Notes under the pieces: model-generated
What the model saw: the letters and a program-made list of their open reading frames with translations, nothing else
Databases searched by the model: none
What the model was told of the DNA's origin: nothing
Program-made: the position numbers and the translations under genes
Source: Candidatus Neomicrothrix sp. UBA7388
GTDB lineage: Bacteria > Actinomycetota > Acidimicrobiia > Acidimicrobiales > Poriferisodalaceae
Assembly: GCA_002470695.1 (NCBI GenBank)
Contig: DKNM01000123.1
Span: 1-58,041, forward strand
Direction of reading: 5' to 3'
DNA: 58,041 bases
In this document: one piece after another, positions 53,146 to 58,041 of the stretch
Layout: each line of letters opens with the position of its first letter
How positions within the stretch are numbered: position 1 is the first letter of the stretch

Positions 53146-53723
53146 AAAAGGGAATTGAGCCGACCTACGGTCCGACAGCTTTATTGACTCCCGCCAACAT
53201 CATCACGGTGGCGCGCATTGTTGCGACACCTGTCTTCGTGTTTCTTGTAGTTGCGAACGAACCTTCATGGACGACTTTTATCGTCGGATTCAGTATTGGT
53301 ATGTCGGATTTCGTCGATGGCTGGTTGGCGCGTCGCCAAGGGGCGACCCGTTCGGGAGCGTTTCTGGACCCGCTCGCAGACAAAGTGTTGGTTTTAGGTG
53401 GAATGTCCGCGTTGGTAGCCAATCAGCAATTTCACTGGGTTCCGGTAGCAGTCATTGCCCTGCGTGAATTGGTTATTAGTGCGTATCGCTCGCGAGTTGG
53501 TCGTCGTGGCATTACCGTGCCCGCAACGAAGGCAGCGAAGTGGAAGACATTCTTTCAGCTTTGGGCGATCGGCTTTGCCGTAATGCCATCCATAGCTGGA
53601 TCATTTCATTGGATTGCGACGGCAACCCTCTGGTTGGCGGTAGTTCTAACGTTTCAAACTGGGTGTGCGTATCTGATCGATGCACGCAAAGTCGCTCAAA
53701 CTCAATTAGGCGAAGGCTATTAG
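53142..53723 (+). CDS. pgsA: CDP-diacylglycerol-glycerol-3-phosphate phosphatidyltransferase
   Basis: Membrane enzyme of 193 residues making phosphatidylglycerophosphate. The CDP-alcohol phosphotransferase motif is spread over DFVDGWLARRQGATRSGAFLDP (about 47-68) with the Asp residues in place, followed by LADK. Several transmembrane helices. The GTG start overlaps the rimO TGA (GTGA). The pgsA-cinA order is shared with mycobacteria and Bacillus. Confidence 0.93.
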   Translation: MKKGIEPTYGPTALLTPANIITVARIVATPVFVFLVVANEPSWTTFIVGFSIGMSDFVDGWLARRQGATRSGAFLDPLADKVLVLGGMSALVANQQFHWVPVAVIALRELVISAYRSRVGRRGITVPATKAAKWKTFFQLWAIGFAVMPSIAGSFHWIATATLWLAVVLTFQTGCAYLIDARKVAQTQLGEGY

Positions 53724-53802
53724 CGCCATGGCCCTTCGCTTATCTATCAAAGTCCGACCGCAGTGGCGTAGGCGCCGGAGCGCAGATTAATAGGGGCAAA
53801 AA

Positions 53803-55059
53803 ATGAAATGTGAAATTATCGCAGTGGGAACCGAACTCTTGCTTGGTCAGATCGTTGACACGAATTCATCATGGATGGGTGAACAACTTGCCTTGGCCGG
53901 TATTGACAGTCACTACCAAACAAAGGTTGGTGACAACTGGCAGCGAATCGAGGAATCGGTGCGGCTAGGCCTTGAAAGAAGTGACGCAGTGATCATGTGT
54001 GGCGGGTTGGGTCCTACTCAAGATGACATTACTAGGGACGTCATTGCCAGTGTCACGGGATCTGAACTCGTATTCGATAACGACATTGCTGATCGCATTC
54101 GAGAAATGTTTCGCAGCCGCGGCAGAGATATGCCCGATAACAATCTGCGACAGGCGATGGTGCCGTATGGAGCGCGACCAATAGAGCAACAGCCGGGGAC
54201 GGCTCCCGGACTCGTGGTGCCTGTTGCGAGTTCGGGTGGTGGGGAGAAAGTAATTTATGCCGTTCCTGGGGTTCCTTACGAAATGAAAGAAATGATCTTG
54301 GGAACCGTATTGCCCGATTTGCAGAAGCGAGCCGGGTTGAAGTTCGTCATCGAAAGCCGGGTGTTGCGAACCTGGGGTCAGAGCGAGTCAGGGCTGGCGG
54401 AAATCCTTAATGATCAAATAGTTGACCTTGAAGAAAAAGGAAATCCGACTCTGGCTTTCCTCGCTAGTGGCGTAGAAGGAATCAAAGTTCGCGTCACTGC
54501 GAAAGCCGAAACTCAAGCCGAAGTTGATGAAATGTTAAGAACGGAAGAGGCCGTTGTTCGCGCGAAGCTAGGTGACCTTATTTTTGCCGTTGATGACGAC
54601 AATATGGAGTCGACGGTCTTGACATCTTTAGCTCAACGAGGTCTTAGCGTTGGAGTGGTAGAAACTACCACCGGTGGCTACCTTGCAAACCGCCTTGCTA
54701 CAGCTCGTAGCGGAACTGAAGCCTTTGCCGGGGGAGTGGTAGCGCGGGGTGCGGGAATACTTTCGTACCTGTTAAAAGGCGACCCTTCAACTTGGCAGCC
54801 TGACGACGCCGCTATGCAGATGGCGCGCGTTGCTCGCGGAATACTGGTCGCAGATGTTGGTGTTGCTACAACGGCGATTGAGGACCCGAGGCGGGCAAGC
54901 GACACTCACCCGTTTGGGACTGCTTGGCTTGCTGTGTCGATGGAGGGGTTTGAAACTGTTGAAAAGGTCAGTCTTCCGGGTGATCTAGAACGCATACGTC
55001 AATTCAGTACAATTTCTGTTTTGAATCTTCTTCGCCTTCATCTCGAAGGGGCGCGTTAA
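53803..55059 (+). CDS. cinA: CinA-like protein with degenerate C-terminal domain
   Basis: 418 residues. The N-terminal MoaB/MogA-like domain is complete (VGTELLLGQIVDTNSSWMG, MCGGLGPTQDDITRD, AVPGVPYEM) and may hydrolyse nucleotide sugars or damaged nucleotides. The C-terminal PncC/NMN-deamidase domain is altered: the usual ESCTGG reads ETTTGG (287-292) and the usual GIAGP region reads GVATTAIED, so this domain is probably not a working deamidase. The ATG has a weak ggggc site. It is followed by thpR and then recA, as in other cinA-recA loci. Confidence 0.93.
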   Translation: MKCEIIAVGTELLLGQIVDTNSSWMGEQLALAGIDSHYQTKVGDNWQRIEESVRLGLERSDAVIMCGGLGPTQDDITRDVIASVTGSELVFDNDIADRIREMFRSRGRDMPDNNLRQAMVPYGARPIEQQPGTAPGLVVPVASSGGGEKVIYAVPGVPYEMKEMILGTVLPDLQKRAGLKFVIESRVLRTWGQSESGLAEILNDQIVDLEEKGNPTLAFLASGVEGIKVRVTAKAETQAEVDEMLRTEEAVVRAKLGDLIFAVDDDNMESTVLTSLAQRGLSVGVVETTTGGYLANRLATARSGTEAFAGGVVARGAGILSYLLKGDPSTWQPDDAAMQMARVARGILVADVGVATTAIEDPRRASDTHPFGTAWLAVSMEGFETVEKVSLPGDLERIRQFSTISVLNLLRLHLEGAR

Positions 55060-55062
55060 ACA

Positions 55063-55551
55063 TTGGTTCGAGCGTTTATTGCAGTCGCACTGAGTGATCA
55101 TCTTGTGCGCATTTTGAGAGATTTGAATGGCGGACAAGAGGATGTTAGATGGGTGCCGTCTCGTCGCCTGCACTCGACGCTCCAATTCTTCGAAGCAGTA
55201 AATCGTAGCGAACTTATAAAATGTTTTGAAGAGATCCGAGCCGAGCGCACCAATGTTGAGATTGGTCCGAAGATTCGTATTCTCGGCAGAGGCAATGTTG
55301 TGGTGCCTGTTCAAGGGTTGACAAATCTTGCAAAACAGGTGCGGTCGGCTACCCGCCACTTAGCCGCTGAAAGCGAACTGCCATTCGTTGGGCACATAAC
55401 AATTGGGCGTATCAAAGGCAACAAAAAAACTGACCTTGAAGGCACTGAGATAGAGGCTTCGTTTCAAGTGAGGAAATTGCTCTTGGTGGAAAGTGTTCTT
55501 CATCCCGAGGGACCTGAATATTCGATTATGCAGACGAAACATTTGTTTTAG
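55063..55551 (+). CDS. thpR: RNA 2',3'-cyclic phosphodiesterase
   Basis: 162 residues of the 2H phosphoesterase (LigT/ThpR) family. Both HxTx motifs are present: HSTL (about residue 37) and HITI (about residue 112). It hydrolyses or ligates 2',5' or 2',3'-cyclic RNA ends. The start is TTG, 3 bases after the cinA stop. The cinA-ligT-recA grouping is known from Deinococcus-like genomes, so the neighbour makes sense. Confidence 0.9.
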   Translation: MVRAFIAVALSDHLVRILRDLNGGQEDVRWVPSRRLHSTLQFFEAVNRSELIKCFEEIRAERTNVEIGPKIRILGRGNVVVPVQGLTNLAKQVRSATRHLAAESELPFVGHITIGRIKGNKKTDLEGTEIEASFQVRKLLLVESVLHPEGPEYSIMQTKHLF

Positions 55552-55596
55552 AGCACTCGGTAAGCGCGGGGCCCGAACTTCTGAGAAGCTTGCTAT

Positions 55597-56499
55597 ATGC
55601 GCTTCGGTTTCTGGACGGGTAATGGTCAGTCGTGGGAAGACACTCTGGAAGGATGCATTCATGCAGAACGCACCGGATGGGACGGCATCTGGTATGCGGA
55701 TCACTTTATGCCCAACGAAGAAAATGTTGATCAGCCAATTCACGAAGCTTGGTCGATTTTGGCAGCCATAGCGGCGAGCGTTCCGAGAGTGCGCATTGGG
55801 CCTTTGGTTGCGGGAAATACTTATCGAAATCCCGCTTTAACAGCGAAGATAGCGGCAACGATTGATCACATCTCAAATGGGCGAGTTGTTCTTGGAATCG
55901 GAGCTGGTTGGCAAGAAAATGAGCACGAAAAATACGGCTTCGACTTTTCAACGGTGAAAGGTAGATTGGACCGGCTCGACGAAGCGGTCGAGATTATTTC
56001 CTCGTTACTCCTTAACACGCGCACCAACTACACGGGTGAGCATTACGTGGTGCTGGATGCTCCATTAGACCCCAAGCCGGTTCAGGAGAAAATTCCCATA
56101 ATGATTGGTGGCGGTGGAAAAAAAAGAACCCTCCGAACTGCAGCGATGCATGCCGACGAATGGAACTACTGGGGAATGCCCAATGACATTGCCGAATTGT
56201 GTCAAGTGCTCGATAACCACTGTCATGAGTTGGGTCGCGACCCCAACACTATTCAGCGTTCGGCCTGTGCGTTGATGTTCATATCGGATGACGCGAGCAA
56301 ACTTTCGCGATTTCGAGAGCAAGATTTTGGAAGGGCGACCATCATCGGCACGCCGAGTGAGGTGGTCGAAATAGTGGGTGAATATGCTGATTTGGGTCTT
56401 GATGAATTGATCGTCCCCGACTTCACGTTTGGTCCGATGGAACGCAAAAAAACTTCAATGGACTTATTTATCGAAGAAGTTGCTCCGCACTTTCGTTAA
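55597..56499 (+). CDS. LLM-class F420-dependent oxidoreductase
   Basis: 300 residues of the bacterial luciferase-like fold. GWDGIWYADHFMP near 27, RNPALTAKIAATIDHISNGRVVLGIGAGW near 71, PIMIGGGGKKRTLRTAAMHADEWN near 165. These match F420-dependent members (TIGR03560-like) common in actinobacteria; substrate unknown. F420 use is inferred from family, not shown. It is convergent with the enoyl-CoA hydratase gene (10-base gap). Confidence 0.88.
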   Translation: MRFGFWTGNGQSWEDTLEGCIHAERTGWDGIWYADHFMPNEENVDQPIHEAWSILAAIAASVPRVRIGPLVAGNTYRNPALTAKIAATIDHISNGRVVLGIGAGWQENEHEKYGFDFSTVKGRLDRLDEAVEIISSLLLNTRTNYTGEHYVVLDAPLDPKPVQEKIPIMIGGGGKKRTLRTAAMHADEWNYWGMPNDIAELCQVLDNHCHELGRDPNTIQRSACALMFISDDASKLSRFREQDFGRATIIGTPSEVVEIVGEYADLGLDELIVPDFTFGPMERKKTSMDLFIEEVAPHFR

Positions 56500-56509
56500 C
56501 TCCAAGTGG

Positions 56510-57376
56510 TTAGGGTGATTGGGGGTTTGACCAATCGACCTTGGTAACCAGTTCACCCATTTCTTTCTCGGCTTCTCGGGTTTGGCCTCCCTGTTCCAGG
56601 AAGCTCTTCATGGCGGGCATCGCCTCGTCTGTGCGCAGGAGCTTTTGGAAAAGGTATCTCTCCTCCAGCAGGCCTTCGAGAAGAGGCAAGGTATCAGCAT
56701 TGTTAACTGATTCTTTCGCAAGCGCTACTGCTGCCGGCGGGAATGAGGCGATACGTAGCGCCAACTCAGTTACGTGTGAGCGGAGCTCTTCTGGGGGAAG
56801 GGCTCGGTTGAGGTAACCCCAACGTTCTGCGGTCTCCGCATCAATGTCTACTCCGCCTAAAATTACTTCCATCGCTGGACCGCGCCCTATGAGTCGCGGC
56901 AGACGCTGTGTGCCTGTGCCTCCCGGGAGAATACCGATCGGAACCTCCATTTGGTTGATTACCGTTCGACCAATAGCTCCAAAGCGCATGTCACACGACA
57001 TAGAAAGTTCGCTACCGCCGCCGCCTACGCGACCTCCGATTTCGGCAATTGTGGCCTTGGGCATCGTTCTGAAGGTCTCGCACATTAAATGAAAGCCTTC
57101 CAACTGCTCTGGTCGTTCAGCGGGGCCCTCAACTGGGAAGTTGAGAATAGCTGAGACGTCGAAATGGGCGATAAAGAAGTCCGGGTCATCGCTCCGCAGT
57201 ACTACGACACGGCAAGAGTCATCTTCTGCAATTTGCGCACCGAACTTGGCTAGCTCCCTAAACAACGATGGAGTCATCACGTTCATTGGAGGTGCGCTGA
57301 TTGAGGCGAAGGCAACGCCGCGGTCACGTGTAATTGTAAGAAGTTCGAAATCTTCATCGTTTAAATGAGTGCTCAT
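56510..57376 (-). CDS. Enoyl-CoA hydratase/isomerase
   Basis: Crotonase fold, 288 residues. Oxyanion and catalytic segments ISAPPMNVM and VGGGGSELSMSCDM (first catalytic Glu in GGGSEL) and NQMEVPIGILPGGTGTQRL (second Glu). Both catalytic Glu residues are kept, so hydration of enoyl-CoA is likely. The C-terminal extension is a little longer than minimal. It is divergent from recA; its start is 51 bases left of the first LexA box, so LexA binding might also affect it. Confidence 0.9.
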   Translation of the reverse strand: MSTHLNDEDFELLTITRDRGVAFASISAPPMNVMTPSLFRELAKFGAQIAEDDSCRVVVLRSDDPDFFIAHFDVSAILNFPVEGPAERPEQLEGFHLMCETFRTMPKATIAEIGGRVGGGGSELSMSCDMRFGAIGRTVINQMEVPIGILPGGTGTQRLPRLIGRGPAMEVILGGVDIDAETAERWGYLNRALPPEELRSHVTELALRIASFPPAAVALAKESVNNADTLPLLEGLLEERYLFQKLLRTDEAMPAMKSFLEQGGQTREAEKEMGELVTKVDWSNPQSP

Positions 57377-57427
57377 GTGGTGAGTCTTGCCGTTTCTGAC
57401 TTATTTTGCAGAACAAAAAATTTTACA

Positions 57428-57439
57428 GAACATTTGTTC
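57428..57439 (+). promoter_or_regulatory. LexA (SOS) box 1 upstream of recA
   Basis: GAAC-ATTT-GTTC, extended by GA on the right, matches the actinobacterial/Gram-positive SOS box pattern GAAC-N4-GTTC exactly. It lies 23 bases (centre to centre) upstream of the second box. Confidence 0.75.
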
Positions 57440-57444
57440 GATCC

Positions 57445-57473
57445 TTGCCCGAACAGATGTTCGAATGTACTCT
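57445..57473 (+). promoter_or_regulatory. Candidate recA promoter overlapping SOS box 2
   Basis: TTGCCC (57445-57450), 17-base spacer, TACTCT (57468-57473). The spacer is filled by the second LexA box, so a bound repressor would block polymerase directly. Prediction by pattern. Confidence 0.5.
57450..57463 (+). promoter_or_regulatory. LexA (SOS) box 2 upstream of recA
   Basis: CGAAC-AGAT-GTTCG, a perfect 5+5 palindrome around N4, the mycobacterial-type SOS box. It lies between the candidate -35 and -10 of recA, the expected position for LexA repression. Confidence 0.85.
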
Positions 57474-57585
57474 GACGGTGTGCGCAGAAGTTCAGCGTCA
57501 CACCCTAGACGTACCGTTTCCATCGACAGGGCTAACGATTTGCCCGTTTATCACAATTGGTTTGTTCGAAATCGAAATTTGTCCG

Positions 57586-57592
57586 AGGAGGA
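57586..57592 (+). promoter_or_regulatory. recA ribosome binding site
   Basis: AGGAGGA, an unusually strong Shine-Dalgarno sequence for this window, 8 bases before GTG 57601. It fixes the recA start on GTG. Confidence 0.85.
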
Positions 57593-57600
57593 CTAGCAGC

Positions 57601-58041
57601 GTGGAGCGAGATAAAGCACTTGACATGGCATTGGCGCAGATTGAACGTCAATTTGGCGAAGGTTCCGTTATGAAAATGGGGGAACGAGGCCAAATGAAAG
57701 TTGAGGCTGTGTCTTCGGGCAGCCTTGCGATAGATATGGCTCTTGGTATCGGTGGGCTCCCACGTGGCCGTGTCGTCGAAGTCTACGGGCCTGAAGCATC
57801 CGGAAAGTCAACCTTAGCAATGCATGTCGTGGCTGAAGCCCAGAGAACCGGTGGTACCTGCGCGTATGTCGATGCGGAACATGCGATGGATCCGGAATAC
57901 GCGAAAAACATCGGTGTTGATGTCGATGAACTGTTGATTTCTCAACCTGATACAGGCGAACAGGCCCTCGAAATCACGGACATGTTGATCCGTTCCGGAG
58001 CTATTGATGTGGTGGTCATTGACTCGGTGGCGGCATTAACA
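57601..58041 (+). CDS. recA: Recombinase A (3' partial)
   Basis: DNA strand-exchange ATPase and SOS co-protease. The visible 147 residues begin [19 protein letters not shown] and include the RecA motif [10 protein letters not shown], the Walker [10 protein letters not shown] (57787-57813), the catalytic-Glu region [13 protein letters not shown] and the start of the Walker [11 protein letters not shown]. The gene continues past the window. It starts at GTG after a strong AGGAGGA and is controlled by two LexA boxes. Its place after cinA-thpR matches known recA loci. Confidence 0.98.
   Translation, partial: MERDKALDMALAQIERQFGEGSVMKMGERGQMKVEAVSSGSLAIDMALGIGGLPRGRVVEVYGPEASGKSTLAMHVVAEAQRTGGTCAYVDAEHAMDPEYAKNIGVDVDELLISQPDTGEQALEITDMLIRSGAIDVVVIDSVAALT

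Noticed and set aside
57387..57596. 69-codon plus-strand frame upstream of recA
   Set aside because: It covers both LexA boxes and the recA promoter, has no ribosome binding site and no recognisable protein.

Overview
The window reads as a chromosomal segment of an actinobacterium (Actinomycetota), most likely an uncultured, moderate-GC Acidimicrobiia-like lineage. The evidence is gene order and gene type. The order infB-rbfA-truB-ribF-rpsO-pnp-dapB ... dapA-rnj-ftsK ... rimO-pgsA-cinA-thpR ... recA is the backbone known from mycobacteria and their relatives. IF-2 has a long Gly/Pro/Arg-rich N-terminal extension, an F420-type luciferase-like oxidoreductase is present, many genes start with GTG or TTG, and recA carries actinobacterial-type GAAC-N4-GTTC LexA boxes. 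The class-level placement is inference. No integrase, transposase, tRNA, rRNA or CRISPR array was found.

Region 1 (1-9.6 kb) is core information processing: translation initiation and ribosome maturation (infB, rbfA), tRNA modification (truB), FAD synthesis (ribF), S15 and PNPase with hairpins in their leaders, then dapB and a ribokinase-like gene. Region 2 (9.6-19.7 kb) has a DedA-like membrane protein, an acyl-CoA synthetase, an SDR, a ferritin-like di-iron protein with a small winged-helix-like partner, then dapA, RNase J and FtsK.

Region 3 (19.7-51.8 kb) is a block of about 32 kb that separates ftsK from rimO/pgsA and is almost entirely oxidative or catabolic. It holds two SMP-30-type lactonases, two metallo-beta-lactamase-fold hydrolases (one a class III alkylsulfatase), two related P450s, two MFS and one EamA transporter, two phytanoyl-CoA dioxygenase-like enzymes, three nitroreductases, an acyl-CoA dehydrogenase, a thiolase, SDRs, a Baeyer-Villiger monooxygenase and aminotransferases. 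The most coherent pathway is BVMO, then SMP-30 lactonase, then alpha/beta hydrolase (34.5-37.8 kb), facing an SDR-thiolase pair (37.8-39.7 kb). Together these could oxidise a cyclic ketone to a lactone, open it, and feed the hydroxy acid into beta-oxidation. A six-gene minus-strand run (43.6-51.8 kb) combines a copper-type P-ATPase, two aminotransferases, a phage-like family A DNA polymerase with an unusual insertion, a PhyH dioxygenase and a SnoaL-like protein.

Region 4 (51.8-58.0 kb) returns to the core: rimO-pgsA-cinA-thpR, an LLM oxidoreductase, an enoyl-CoA hydratase on the other strand, and the start of recA behind two LexA boxes. Genes are tightly packed, and several convergent pairs overlap at their stop codons. 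The only long stretch without a gene, 27134-27577, carries two interlaced perfect inverted repeats between divergent operons.
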